Assembly (NCBI GenBank): GCA_947493285.1
Contig: CANLQH010000001.1
Location: 372,001 to 436,000 of the forward strand
Length of the DNA stretch: 64,000 bases
Direction: 5' to 3'
Origin: an uncultured Tenacibaculum sp.
GTDB taxonomy: Bacteria > Bacteroidota > Bacteroidia > Flavobacteriales > Flavobacteriaceae
This document shows positions 18,622 to 27,251 of this stretch, piece by piece. The notes beneath the pieces were generated by a model. That model searched no databases. It saw only the letters and a list, made by a program, of their open reading frames with translations, and had not been told where the DNA came from. How positions within the stretch are numbered: the stretch's first letter is position 1; each line of letters opens with the position of its first letter. The position numbers were made by a program, and so were the translations under genes.

Positions 18622-18622
18622 A

Positions 18623-18630
18623 TAGTTTTG
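18623..18630 (+). promoter_or_regulatory. Promoter -7 element of btuF-like gene
   Basis: TAGTTTTG matches TAnnTTTG 28 bases before the ATG at 18658. It nearly abuts the opposite-strand -33 element of btuB, so the two divergent promoters overlap and may compete. No clear -33 element is visible for this one. Confidence 0.5.
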
Positions 18631-18657
18631 TAATCTTGCTGAAGAAAATTAACAACT

Positions 18658-19776
18658 ATGACTACTTCTTTATTTAGAGTTACACTTATACTTTTTGTAA
18701 CTCTTTTTATTTCATCATGTAAAACTGATAAAAAAGATACTATAAAAACCAATAATGATAAATCATTTAGCATTGAACACGCTACAGGGTTTGATATCGT
18801 AAAAGAAGAAAATCAAACCAAGTTGATTATTAAAACTCCGTATCCAAATTCAAAAGAAACTTTTACTTATACTTTAGGTAATGAAAATTCGGATATAAAA
18901 ACTCCAATCAATAAAATTGTAGTAACCTCAACAACGCATATTCCGGTATTAGAGTTGTTAGGAAAAGAGCAAACTTTAATTGGTTTTCCGCACACAAAAT
19001 ATATTTCTTCAGAAAAAACAAGAGCTTTAATAGATAGCGGATTTGTTAGGGAGTTAGGAAAAGAACAATCGTTAAATACTGAGGTTTTATTAGATATTCA
19101 ACCAGAATTAGTTGTTGGTTTCTCAATGGGTAAAACCAACAAGACATTAAATACTGTTGAAAAAGTAGGAATCCCTGTTATTATTAATGGAGATTGGTTA
19201 GAAGAAACACCGTTAGGAAGAGCTGAATGGATTAAATTTTTTGGTGTTATTTACAATGAAAATAAAAAGGCAGATAGTATTTTTAAATCTATAAAAGCAA
19301 ACTATTTAGAAGCTATTAAAATTGCAGAAAAAGCTACGAATAAACCTACAATTCTTTCTGGAGCTATTATGAGTAAAGATATTTGGAATTTACCTGCTGG
19401 TGAAAGCTTTGTTGCGCAATATTTAAAAGATGCTAATCTTGATTATTTATGGAAAGACACCAAAGGAAAAGGTAGTTTATCGTTAAGCTTCGAATCTATT
19501 TTAGATAAAGGAAAAGATGCCGACTATTGGATTGCTCCTGGTTATTTTTCTTCTAAAGAACAAATGCTAAATAGTAATAAACACTATGCTGAATTTGAAG
19601 CTTTTAAAAATGATAAGATTTACTCACCTAGTTTAAAAAAAGGTAAAACAGGCGGTATTTTATATTTTGAGTTAGCTCCGACTCGACCAGATTTAGTTTT
19701 AAAAGATATTATAAAAATTACGCAACCAGAATTATTACCTGATTACAAATTAACTTTCTTTGAGAAAATGAAATAA
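18658..19776 (+). CDS. btuF: BtuF-like corrinoid-binding lipoprotein
   Basis: A 372-residue ABC-transporter substrate-binding lipoprotein: lipobox SSC at residue 21, then a two-lobed periplasmic-binding fold of the iron/cobalamin class (ITHIPVLELLG-type start of lobe 1 near residue 98, DIQPELVVGFSMG near 150, final LELAP/ILPDYKL segments). BtuF and iron-siderophore binders share this fold, but the divergent B12-riboswitch receptor argues for cobalamin. No BtuC or BtuD gene is adjacent, so permease and ATPase must be elsewhere. The riboswitch lies on the opposite strand and does not control this transcript. Confidence 0.87.
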   Translation: MTTSLFRVTLILFVTLFISSCKTDKKDTIKTNNDKSFSIEHATGFDIVKEENQTKLIIKTPYPNSKETFTYTLGNENSDIKTPINKIVVTSTTHIPVLELLGKEQTLIGFPHTKYISSEKTRALIDSGFVRELGKEQSLNTEVLLDIQPELVVGFSMGKTNKTLNTVEKVGIPVIINGDWLEETPLGRAEWIKFFGVIYNENKKADSIFKSIKANYLEAIKIAEKATNKPTILSGAIMSKDIWNLPAGESFVAQYLKDANLDYLWKDTKGKGSLSLSFESILDKGKDADYWIAPGYFSSKEQMLNSNKHYAEFEAFKNDKIYSPSLKKGKTGGILYFELAPTRPDLVLKDIIKITQPELLPDYKLTFFEKMK

Positions 19777-19842
19777 GTTTTAAAAATTAAGATTAGATTC
19801 AACTCCAAAATTTTAAGTATTATATGTTTATTTTAAAAACAA

Positions 19843-20262
19843 CTACAAATCTATATTTTTAGCAAAATGACTCTTTAAAAAGTGTACTTGCACTAAAACT
19901 AATATTGCAAGAAAAACAAATGAATATATTGTTGTTGTCGATACCGATAAAGAAATATCACCTAAAAAATTTGGAATTTCTAAACTTGGCAGATAAGAAT
20001 ATCCCACTTTATCTAAAACACTTTCTGTGTTTTCAGATGATTTAAACGGAATAAACAACAGTGTTAACAAAGTACCTAAAACAATAAACCATGCTTTTTT
20101 AGATATTAATGGTGTAGCTTTATATAGTGCTGTATTTTCTACTTTCAAAATACTTTGCATAATAGTATTTGTAAAATCTATTGAAGGTGTTTCTACTTCA
20201 ACTTCTTTTATATACTTTTTTGCAAATGCATCTAATTCTTCAATATGTTTATTTTCTCCCAT
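19843..20262 (-). CDS. Candidate anti-sigma membrane protein
   Basis: A 139-residue protein with a cytoplasmic N-terminus (about 1-66; EELDAFAKKYIKEV, TPSIDFTNTIM) and two transmembrane segments at about 72-88 and 112-132. I do not recognise a named domain, but proteins of this plan commonly follow ECF sigma genes in flavobacteria and are thought to restrain them. Its start overlaps the sigma stop region by 14 bases, so the two are cotranscribed and probably coupled. The anti-sigma role is inferred from position and topology; there is no zinc-binding HxxxCxxC motif. Confidence 0.72.
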   Translation of the reverse strand: MGENKHIEELDAFAKKYIKEVEVETPSIDFTNTIMQSILKVENTALYKATPLISKKAWFIVLGTLLTLLFIPFKSSENTESVLDKVGYSYLPSLEIPNFLGDISLSVSTTTIYSFVFLAILVLVQVHFLKSHFAKNIDL

Positions 20263-20824
20263 AATGATTAATTAATTCAGGTTCTACTTTTCGTTGTACT
20301 ATCGTTAATAATCTTTTTCTAGCTCTGTGTAACTTTACTTTTACATTAGCTTCAGAAAAATCAGTAACATCAATAATTTCTTTTAAGCTTAATTCATCAA
20401 AATAAAACATCCATAAAATAGTACGTTCGTCTTCTGGCAAATCTTGCATACATTGTTTAATAACTACTGCACGCTCTTTTTTTTCAATCGATTCTAAAAT
20501 TCCTTCAGTAGTTTTAATTTTATTAATTGTTACTTCATCTATAGTATCTGTATTATACTTGTTTTTTCTCTTTTTTAAAGCGTCTAAACAAGTTCGGTAC
20601 GCTATTTTATAAATCCAAGTAGAAAACTTAGACTCTCCTTTAAACTTGCTTAAATTTTTATATACTTTTATAAAAGTGTCTTGACTTACTTCTTCTGCCT
20701 CCTCTTTATTTTGCATCATTTTAAAAGCCAAAGTATACACCATTACTTTATACTTATCTACAAGAGTAGCATAGGCATTAGTGTTTCCTTTTAAGATCTT
20801 TTCTATGTAAAGTTGATCGTTAAT
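20249..20824 (-). CDS. ECF-type RNA polymerase sigma factor
   Basis: A sigma-70 family ECF protein with region 2 (QNKEEAEEVSQDTFIKVYKNL, FSTWIYKIAYRTCLD) and region 4 (LPEDERTILWMFYFDELSLKEI, NVKVKLHRARKRL). The first ATG is at 20743, but a product starting there would begin inside region 2. The frame continues upstream for 27 codons that read like the missing N-terminus (NDQLYIEKILKG, AYATLVDKYK), with no ATG, GTG or TTG. The best start consistent with the family is ATT at 20822-20824. Six codons further up an in-frame ATG (20840-20842) is followed at once by TAA. The start is therefore uncertain; the family assignment is not. The candidate anti-sigma gene follows. Confidence 0.9.
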   Translation of the reverse strand: MNDQLYIEKILKGNTNAYATLVDKYKVMVYTLAFKMMQNKEEAEEVSQDTFIKVYKNLSKFKGESKFSTWIYKIAYRTCLDALKKRKNKYNTDTIDEVTINKIKTTEGILESIEKKERAVVIKQCMQDLPEDERTILWMFYFDELSLKEIIDVTDFSEANVKVKLHRARKRLLTIVQRKVEPELINHYGRK

Positions 20825-20841
20825 AGTGGTTGATTTTTACA

Positions 20842-20874
20842 TCTTAGACTTTACTATATTATAAAAGGTTACAA
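20842..20874 (-). promoter_or_regulatory. ECF-type promoter of the sigma operon
   Basis: On the minus strand TTGTAACCTTTT (20863-20874) is followed by GTC after 18 bases counted from GTAAC. GTAAC and GTC are typical -35 and -10 cores of Bacteroidota ECF promoters. Transcription would start close to 20842, leaving almost no leader. Autoregulation by the sigma factor is inferred. Confidence 0.6.
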
Positions 20875-20904
20875 CTTTTTACAAAAAACTTTTTTCTTAA
20901 TTTT

Positions 20905-20932
20905 TTGTAACCTTTTTAAAAAGCCTACTGTC
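20905..20932 (+). promoter_or_regulatory. ECF-type promoter of the DUF6249-like gene
   Basis: TTGTAACCTTTT (20905-20916) followed by GTC at 20930-20932, again exactly 18 bases after GTAAC. It mirrors the sigma promoter on the other strand; the two 12-base arms form a perfect inverted repeat. Confidence 0.6.
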
Positions 20933-20975
20933 TTACTTGCAAACACATAAAAATAATCATTTAAAAACAATTTAT

Positions 20976-21320
20976 ATGGACGCAGAAATTTTAATCCCAA
21001 TCAGCATGTTTGCTGCAATCTTCGGAATCGTTTATTTGTATTTCACTACTAGACATAAAGAACGTTTAGCTTTAATTGAAAAAGGTGCCGATGCATCAAT
21101 CTTTATGATTGGTAAAAAGACTAGTAGTTTCGGAAGGTTTTTTATTTTAAACTTATCTCTTTTATTAATGGGTATCGGATTAGGCGTTTTCTTAGCTTTA
21201 CTTTTAGACACTTATACTGCAATGGATGAAGACGCAATTTACCCTGCATGTATCTTCTTTATGGCTGGTGTAGGTTTATTTGCTGGTTTCAATCTAACTA
21301 AGAAATTAGACACTGAATAA
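20976..21320 (+). CDS. Small membrane protein (DUF6249-like)
   Basis: A 114-residue protein when started at the ATG at 20976; an earlier in-frame ATG at 20937 would add 13 residues but lies on top of the predicted transcription start. Three hydrophobic segments (about 5-22, 53-75, 87-104) surround the cytoplasmic motif RHKERLALIEKGAD, typical of small membrane proteins found beside ECF sigma genes in this phylum. It is driven by a promoter matching that of the divergent sigma gene, so it is probably a target or partner of that sigma factor. No biochemical function is known to me. Confidence 0.8.
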   Translation: MDAEILIPISMFAAIFGIVYLYFTTRHKERLALIEKGADASIFMIGKKTSSFGRFFILNLSLLLMGIGLGVFLALLLDTYTAMDEDAIYPACIFFMAGVGLFAGFNLTKKLDTE

Positions 21321-21340
21321 ACCCTACTTTATACTTCTTT

Positions 21341-21372
21341 AAAAACCACCTTAATGACAAGGTGGTTTTTTT
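21341..21372 (+). terminator. Rho-independent terminator
   Basis: Perfect 12-base stem (21341-21352 with 21359-21370), 6-base loop, T-run. It separates the small membrane gene from the next gene on the same strand. Confidence 0.9.
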
Positions 21373-21414
21373 ATTTTAAAAAAGAAAGTATCTTTAACTC
21401 AAGACTAACAAACT

Positions 21415-22740
21415 ATGAGTAACGATTACAAAAACAAGAATTTTAAACAATTATTAGATAAACTTCAACAAGAAAGCTGGCAGTTAGAACTTATTATTTC
21501 TGGTTTCGCAATTTTTGGATTATTTACTGCATTTCCTCAAATAGATTCAGCTTTAAAAATAGCCCAGAACGATAAACATATTTATGCATTTGTTCTACTT
21601 CTTGTTGCATATATTGCTTGTTATATTCTTATATTTAACTTACTTGTACATGTTATTTTAAGAGGGCTTTGGATTGGTGCCTTAGGGTTACGGTATATTT
21701 CTGGAGATATAGAATTTGATAAATTAAATTATCAAAATAAATTTACGAACTACCTAAAAAAGAAAATCGTTTCATTTGATAGGTATGTAGCTTCCTTAGA
21801 AAACTATTGTAGTGTTTTATTTGCAACTTCTTTCCTTTTAATCTTTTATGTAATATCTATTACAATTATCATAGTCTCTTTTGTTTTAGTAGCTACTTAT
21901 ATTCTTTCTAATGATAATTTACCAGAAGGATTTAGAACTGTTTTGGGTATAATTCTAATGCTAATTATTAGTATAGGGTCATTTTTAGTTTTTATTGATT
22001 TTATTACACAAGGATACCTTAAAAAGAAAAAGTGGCTTTCAAAAATATATTTCCCTTTTTATTGGATCTTTAGCTTTTTAACGCTTTCATTTTTATACAG
22101 ACCCTTAGTTTACAACTTCTTAGACAATAAATTCACCAAACGACTTATCTTATTTTTAATACCTATTTATATAGTTATATCTATTTTTAGTTCGGTAAAC
22201 TATCAAAAATCAAACTACTTATCTAGTGCAAAACTCAATTCTAAATTGCACATTGATAACAGAGAGTATGAAGATTTAAGAATAAAAGAGAATGATTTTG
22301 TTAAAACCGCTAGTATTCAATCAAAAGTTATTACCCAACCTTATATAAAATTCTTTAATGTATTTAAAGAAAATGTTGAAAATAGAATCTATAATTATAA
22401 TCCTTCTTTAAAACCTGAAGAAGATAATAGAGGTTTTAAGATAGGTAATAATATTTCTATTAACAGATCAATTTCACGCAAAAAGAGAGATAGCTTAGCT
22501 ATAGTATATTTAAAAACTGTTAACGAAATGTATCATATTAAAATTGACACTATTCAGTACAAAACGGATTTTTTAATTAGTAAAAACAAACAAAATCAAA
22601 CTGGATTTGAAACGTATATACCAACCAATAAACTTAGTGAAGGAAAACATATATTAAAGTTGTTTAGAAAGAGAATAAGAAATAAGGATACGATATCAAT
22701 TACAGATGTGGTAATTCCTTTTTGGTTTTTTAAAGATTAG
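21415..22740 (+). CDS. Multi-pass membrane protein of unknown function
   Basis: A 441-residue membrane protein I cannot assign. Hydrophobic segments lie at about 24-42, 55-82, 133-165, 173-197, 213-230 and 238-260. The C-terminal 180 residues are hydrophilic, rich in lysine and asparagine, and end in a short beta-like region (IPFWFFKD). The N-terminus is amphipathic (FKQLLDKLQQESWQLELIISG). It has its own transcription unit after a terminator. Similar stand-alone proteins occur in flavobacteria as conserved hypotheticals. Confidence 0.65.
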   Translation: MSNDYKNKNFKQLLDKLQQESWQLELIISGFAIFGLFTAFPQIDSALKIAQNDKHIYAFVLLLVAYIACYILIFNLLVHVILRGLWIGALGLRYISGDIEFDKLNYQNKFTNYLKKKIVSFDRYVASLENYCSVLFATSFLLIFYVISITIIIVSFVLVATYILSNDNLPEGFRTVLGIILMLIISIGSFLVFIDFITQGYLKKKKWLSKIYFPFYWIFSFLTLSFLYRPLVYNFLDNKFTKRLILFLIPIYIVISIFSSVNYQKSNYLSSAKLNSKLHIDNREYEDLRIKENDFVKTASIQSKVITQPYIKFFNVFKENVENRIYNYNPSLKPEEDNRGFKIGNNISINRSISRKKRDSLAIVYLKTVNEMYHIKIDTIQYKTDFLISKNKQNQTGFETYIPTNKLSEGKHILKLFRKRIRNKDTISITDVVIPFWFFKD

Positions 22741-22799
22741 TTTGATATGAATACAATTTAAAACGTCTAACCTATAAGTTAACCTTAAAACTTATTTAA

Positions 22800-24131
22800 A
22801 TGAAAACATTTATAACTACTTTTTTCTTAGTTCTTTCAGTCTATATATCAGCACAAACAGATACCAAAATCTATGATATTATAAATGCTGTTTCTACTGA
22901 TAGAATTAAAGCAGATATCACAACTTTAGCTAACTTTGGAACTCGCCATACATTAAGCGATACAATTTCTAACACACGTGGAATTGGAGCTGCACGAAGG
23001 TGGATTAAATCTGAATTTGAAAACATTTCAAAAAACTGTAATAATTGCTTGAACGTTTTTTATCAAAAAGACTTCCTAAAAAAAGGAACTAACAAAAGAA
23101 TTACAAAAGATGTTTGGGTAGTTAATGTTGTCGTTATTCAAAAAGGAACTAAAAACCCGAATAATTATATTATTATGAGTGGTGATATAGATTCTCGAAT
23201 TTCAGATCCGAATGATTTTACAAACGATGCTCCTGGAGCAAACGACAACGCATCTGGAATGGCTGGAGCTATAGAAGCTGCTCGAGTACTCAGTAAATAT
23301 AAATTTGATAATAGTATTATTTACGTTGGTTTGTCAGGTGAAGAACAAGGGCTTTTTGGCGGTAAAGGTTTAGCTGCCTATGCCAAAGAAAAAGGTTGGA
23401 ATATTTTAGGAGTTATGAATAACGATATGATTGGAAACATAAAAGGAGTAGATGGTGTTATCGATAATCGAACCTTTAGAATTTTTAGCGAACCAACCCC
23501 TCCAACCGAAACAGAGCATCAACGAAGAGCAAGACGTTTTTATGGTGGTGAAGTAGATGGTATTTCACGTCAATTAGCGCGCTATATATATAAAACTACC
23601 AAAACGTATATGCCAGAAATGAATCCGGAAATGGTATATCGTTTAGATCGATTTGGTCGAGGTGGTCATCATCGTCCGTTTAATGATGCTGGTTATCCAG
23701 GAATCCGAATTATGGAAGCTCATGAAAATTACACCCAACAACACCAAGATATTCGAAACGAAAACGGAATTGAATATGGGGATAAGCTAAAATTTGTAAA
23801 CTTTGATTATGCTAAAAAACTTACTGCTGTTAATGCCATTAATCTAGCTTCTATTGCCACTGCTCCTATTTCTCCTAAAAATGTTGCTATTGGTGGAATT
23901 GTAGAACCTTCAGCAAAATTAAAATGGGATAGTGTTGAAGGAGCTAAAGGTTATAAAATATATTGGAGAGATACAACCTCTCCGACATGGGACCATAACA
24001 GATATGTTGGAAACATTAACGAATTTACTTTAGAAGGAATTGTGATTGATAATTATTTCTTTGGAGTTTCGGCTGTTGGAAAAGACGGACATGAAAGTAT
24101 CGTTAGCTTCCCATCAAAAATAATTAGATAA
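22800..24131 (+). CDS. Secreted M28-family zinc aminopeptidase with FN3 domain
   Basis: A 443-residue M28 peptidase. Signal peptide 1-18 (YISAQ). The zinc ligands are visible: SGDIDSR (Asp replacing the usual His at this position), GANDNASG (bridging Asp), SGEEQGLFG (Glu pair), NNDMIGN (Asp) and the late His in EAHENYTQQHQD. Residues about 355-443 are an FN3 domain (AKLKWDSVEGAKGYKIYWRD). It would cleave N-terminal residues from peptides outside the cytoplasm. Its stop overlaps the next start by one base (TAATG), starting a run of coupled genes to 27251. Confidence 0.9.
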   Translation: MKTFITTFFLVLSVYISAQTDTKIYDIINAVSTDRIKADITTLANFGTRHTLSDTISNTRGIGAARRWIKSEFENISKNCNNCLNVFYQKDFLKKGTNKRITKDVWVVNVVVIQKGTKNPNNYIIMSGDIDSRISDPNDFTNDAPGANDNASGMAGAIEAARVLSKYKFDNSIIYVGLSGEEQGLFGGKGLAAYAKEKGWNILGVMNNDMIGNIKGVDGVIDNRTFRIFSEPTPPTETEHQRRARRFYGGEVDGISRQLARYIYKTTKTYMPEMNPEMVYRLDRFGRGGHHRPFNDAGYPGIRIMEAHENYTQQHQDIRNENGIEYGDKLKFVNFDYAKKLTAVNAINLASIATAPISPKNVAIGGIVEPSAKLKWDSVEGAKGYKIYWRDTTSPTWDHNRYVGNINEFTLEGIVIDNYFFGVSAVGKDGHESIVSFPSKIIR

Positions 24132-24703
24132 TGATTAAGGCAAAACCACAACTTTACTTTAAAACAGAGACTGAATGGAGAGCTTGGTTACAAGATAACT
24201 ACGAAAACTCTGATGGAGTTTATTTAATTCTCTATAAGGTTGAAACTAAAATTCCATCTATGCGTTGGGAAGAAGCTGTAAAAGTTGCTTTATGCTTTGG
24301 GTGGATAGATTCTACAGTAAAAAGTTTAGGAGATGGTAAGCGTCAACAATACTTTTGCAAAAGAAAACCAAAAAGTGTTTGGAGTGCAGTAAACAAAAAA
24401 TACATCAAAGAGCTTTCTTCTAAAAATTTAATCCATGAATCTGGGTGGAAATCAATTAATGTTGCAAAAGAGAATGGTTCTTGGATTGCTTTAGATGATG
24501 TTGAAAACTTAGTAATTCCACTAGAGTTACAAATGGAATTTGATAAAAACTCAACAGCTTTTACAAACTATCAAAACTTTGCTCCATCTTATAGAAAAGG
24601 ATTTTTATACTGGTTAAACCAAGCCAAAAGAGAATCTACTCGTCAAAAAAGAATTACAGAAATCATTAGCTTTTGTGAGAAAAATATAAAAATGAAAAGA
24701 TGA
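24131..24703 (+). CDS. YdeI/OmpD-associated family protein
   Basis: A 190-residue cytoplasmic protein matching the YdeI/OmpD-associated family: EWRAWLQDNYENSDGVYL, MRWEEAVKVALCFGWIDS, KRKPKSVWSAVNKKYI, and the C-terminal SYRKGFLYWLNQAKRESTRQKRI. Family members have been linked to bacteriocin protection and envelope stress, but the molecular role is unclear. It is coupled at both ends: TAATG with the M28 peptidase and ATGA with the hydrolase downstream. Confidence 0.88.
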   Translation: MIKAKPQLYFKTETEWRAWLQDNYENSDGVYLILYKVETKIPSMRWEEAVKVALCFGWIDSTVKSLGDGKRQQYFCKRKPKSVWSAVNKKYIKELSSKNLIHESGWKSINVAKENGSWIALDDVENLVIPLELQMEFDKNSTAFTNYQNFAPSYRKGFLYWLNQAKRESTRQKRITEIISFCEKNIKMKR

Positions 24704-25692
24704 ATAAAACTTTAAAATACTTATTTGTAATTATAGCATCATTAATTCTGTTTTATTTTTTAGGAAAAAAAGCTAAAATTCCTAATTTAACAACTGAGTT
24801 ACCTACAATAACAAATGATTTATCAAAAATTAATGATTTAATCATAACAAAAAATAATAATCCTAATATTAGAGATGATAATCATTCTAGGCTAATTTGG
24901 ATAGATAGTGTACCAAAAAAAACTAACTATTCTATTGTTTATTTACATGGATTTTCTGCTAGTCCTGGCGAATGTGAAGTTATTTATAAAAGTTTGTCTA
25001 AACGCTACAATGCAAATTTATATGCTCCTAGATTATTTCAACACGGCTTAAAGACAAAAGAACCTTTATTGAGTTTTACAGCTAAAGATTTTTTAAATTC
25101 TACCAAAGAAGCTTTAGCTATTGGTAAACAAATTGGAGATAAAGTTATATTAGTGTGTACAAGTACTGGCGCCACAGCTGGTTTATTTTTAGCTTCAGAA
25201 CACCCAGAAATAGAAGCGTTAGTTTTATTTTCTCCAAACATTGATGTTTACGACACTAAATCTAACTTAATTACTAAACCATGGGGAAAACAAATATTGA
25301 AAACCGTATTAGGTGGAAATTATCAAACTTGGCAACCACCAATCGGAGCAGAAAAGTATTGGTATAGTAGATATCGAATTGAAGCAATTATTCAATTAAA
25401 ATCTTTAATTCAAGCTACTATGAAGCAAACAACTTTTGAAAAAATTCATCAACCTATGTTCATGGCATATTACTATAAAGATGAGGAAAATCAAGATAAA
25501 ACAGTTTCTGTTAAAAGAATGTTAGATATGTTTAATCAAATTAAAACTCCTATAAGTAAAAAAGTAAAAATAGCTATACCTGATGCCAAAAACCATTCAT
25601 TAGCCTCTCGTTTTTTTACAAGTGAATACAAAACAGTGCAAAAAGAGACCTTTAAGTTTCTTGATGCTATACTTAAAAAAGAAAAAAAATAA
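24700..25692 (+). CDS. Membrane-anchored alpha/beta hydrolase
   Basis: A 330-residue alpha/beta hydrolase with one N-terminal transmembrane segment (about 6-21). HGFS at 83-86 forms the oxyanion region. The nucleophile elbow is CTSTG (153-157), giving Ser155 with threonine in place of the usual first glycine. The catalytic His is probably in AKNHSLASR near 305. It resembles carboxylesterases or lysophospholipases, but substrate is not determinable. Its ATG overlaps the YdeI-like stop (ATGA), so it is translated from the same message. Confidence 0.82.
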   Translation: MNKTLKYLFVIIASLILFYFLGKKAKIPNLTTELPTITNDLSKINDLIITKNNNPNIRDDNHSRLIWIDSVPKKTNYSIVYLHGFSASPGECEVIYKSLSKRYNANLYAPRLFQHGLKTKEPLLSFTAKDFLNSTKEALAIGKQIGDKVILVCTSTGATAGLFLASEHPEIEALVLFSPNIDVYDTKSNLITKPWGKQILKTVLGGNYQTWQPPIGAEKYWYSRYRIEAIIQLKSLIQATMKQTTFEKIHQPMFMAYYYKDEENQDKTVSVKRMLDMFNQIKTPISKKVKIAIPDAKNHSLASRFFTSEYKTVQKETFKFLDAILKKEKK

Positions 25693-25693
25693 A

Positions 25694-26581
25694 ATGTCTA
25701 AAGTTCTCATTACTGGCGGTACTGGTTTAATTGGTCTGTATCTACAAAACACTTTAATAAATAATAATTTTGAAGTAGCTGTTCTTACACGTACTCCAAA
25801 AAAGAGTAATGAATTTCGTTGGAATCTTAACGAAAACTATATAGATAAAAATGCTTTTAATAATATTACTCATATCATTCACCTAGCTGGAGCTGGCATT
25901 GCAGATAAGCGTTGGACTCTAAAAAGAAAAAAAGAGTTAATAAATAGTCGAATAAAGTCAACTTCTCTTCTACTTAAAAAAATAAAAGAACACAAAGTAC
26001 CTTTACAAGGTTTTATATCTGCTTCCGGAATTGGTTATTATGGTGCTATAACTTCTGATAAAATATTTACTGAAGAAGATGCTCCTAAAAACGATTTCAT
26101 TTCTACTATTTGTTCACAATGGGAAAAATCCGCTCATCAATTTAAAAATATAGATGTTCCTGTTACTATTTTAAGAACAGGAGTAGTTCTCACCAAAAAA
26201 AATGGAGCATTAAGTAAAATGAATACTCCTTTATTTTTATCAGCTTTAGGAGCTGGAAAACAATACATTCCTTGGATTCATATTGATGATTTATGTAATT
26301 TATATCTTGAAGCAATTCTTAACGATAATTTTAAGGGTATTTATAATGCTGTAGCGCCAGAGCATCAAACGAATGAAAGCTTTACTAAAATATTAGGAAA
26401 TACCATTAAAAAACCAGTTTTACCAATGAATGCTCCTTCTTTTATTTTAAAAACAGCCTTAGGCGAAATGGCATATATGTTACTTAATGGAAGTCGTATT
26501 TCTGCTGAAAAAACAAAGCAATTTTATAATTTTGTTTACCCTGACTTAGTTGCAGCTTTAAACAATATTTATCATGAATAA
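25694..26581 (+). CDS. TIGR01777-family epimerase (SDR39U1-like)
   Basis: A 295-residue atypical short-chain dehydrogenase of the TIGR01777 group, starting at the ATG at 25694 (the frame is open upstream, inside the previous gene, but the Rossmann fold starts here). The NAD(P)-binding motif GGTGLIG is at 8-14, then LAGAGIADKRWT, SASGIGYYG (Ser/Tyr region) and the C-terminal DUF1731-like part (VLPMNAPSFILKTALGEMA). Substrate unknown. It starts one base after the hydrolase stop and overlaps the acetyltransferase start by 8 bases. Confidence 0.92.
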   Translation: MSKVLITGGTGLIGLYLQNTLINNNFEVAVLTRTPKKSNEFRWNLNENYIDKNAFNNITHIIHLAGAGIADKRWTLKRKKELINSRIKSTSLLLKKIKEHKVPLQGFISASGIGYYGAITSDKIFTEEDAPKNDFISTICSQWEKSAHQFKNIDVPVTILRTGVVLTKKNGALSKMNTPLFLSALGAGKQYIPWIHIDDLCNLYLEAILNDNFKGIYNAVAPEHQTNESFTKILGNTIKKPVLPMNAPSFILKTALGEMAYMLLNGSRISAEKTKQFYNFVYPDLVAALNNIYHE

Positions 26582-27251
26582 TAAACTTAAAAACCCTGTT
26601 TGGCATTCTTTAAAAGAAACTCATAAAAATTTTGCTGTTCAATATGATGAAGTTCATTTTTATGACCCTAATATTTGTCCTTTTGGAGCATTTACTAATA
26701 CAGAGAAAACTAAAGATGCTATAAATGAGTACGCTAAATTAACTGATAAATTCTTTTTAGTTTCTGAAAATGAAACTCCTATTTACGACACTTCAAAAAT
26801 AACCCTTCATAAAAAAATAGATGGGGTTCAAATGGTTTTACAAAACCTACAAGAGATTGATATTACTGAAGAAATCATTCCGTTAACAGAAAAGCATATT
26901 GATCAAATTTATAATCTCGTTTGGCTTGTGATGCCTGGGTATTATAAAAAACAAACTTTTGATATGGGAAAGTATTTTGGTATTTTTAAAAATAATCAAC
27001 TCGTAAGTATTACTGGACAAAGAATGCAAACTAATGATTTTATAGAGATTAGCGCGGTAGTAACTCATCCGGATTATACAAGACGTGGGTATGCTAAGCA
27101 ATTAACACAATATGTTACTAAAGATATTTTAAAAGACAATAAACATCCTATTTTACATACCGACAAAGGGAATCCTGCAATTAAACTATATGAAAAACTA
27201 GGATATGAGATTACCCGAGATATGAATTGGTGGTATTTTCATAAAAAATAA
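26574..27251 (+). CDS. GNAT-family N-acetyltransferase
   Basis: A 225-residue protein with a GNAT (FR47-like) domain in the C-terminal half: ISAVVTHPDYTRRGYAKQL supplies the acetyl-CoA pyrophosphate loop (R-R-G-Y-A), followed by HPILHTDKGNPAIKLYEKLGYE, the classic last helix and strand. The N-terminal 100 residues are divergent. It ends the gene run that starts at 22800. The acceptor is unknown. A terminator hairpin follows immediately. Confidence 0.9.
   Translation: MNNKLKNPVWHSLKETHKNFAVQYDEVHFYDPNICPFGAFTNTEKTKDAINEYAKLTDKFFLVSENETPIYDTSKITLHKKIDGVQMVLQNLQEIDITEEIIPLTEKHIDQIYNLVWLVMPGYYKKQTFDMGKYFGIFKNNQLVSITGQRMQTNDFIEISAVVTHPDYTRRGYAKQLTQYVTKDILKDNKHPILHTDKGNPAIKLYEKLGYEITRDMNWWYFHKK

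Noticed and set aside
20863..20916. Inverted repeat first read as a transcription terminator or insertion-sequence end
   Set aside because: The arms are GTAAC promoter elements with matching GTC motifs at the same distance on each strand; a promoter pair explains both arms, and no transposase is present.
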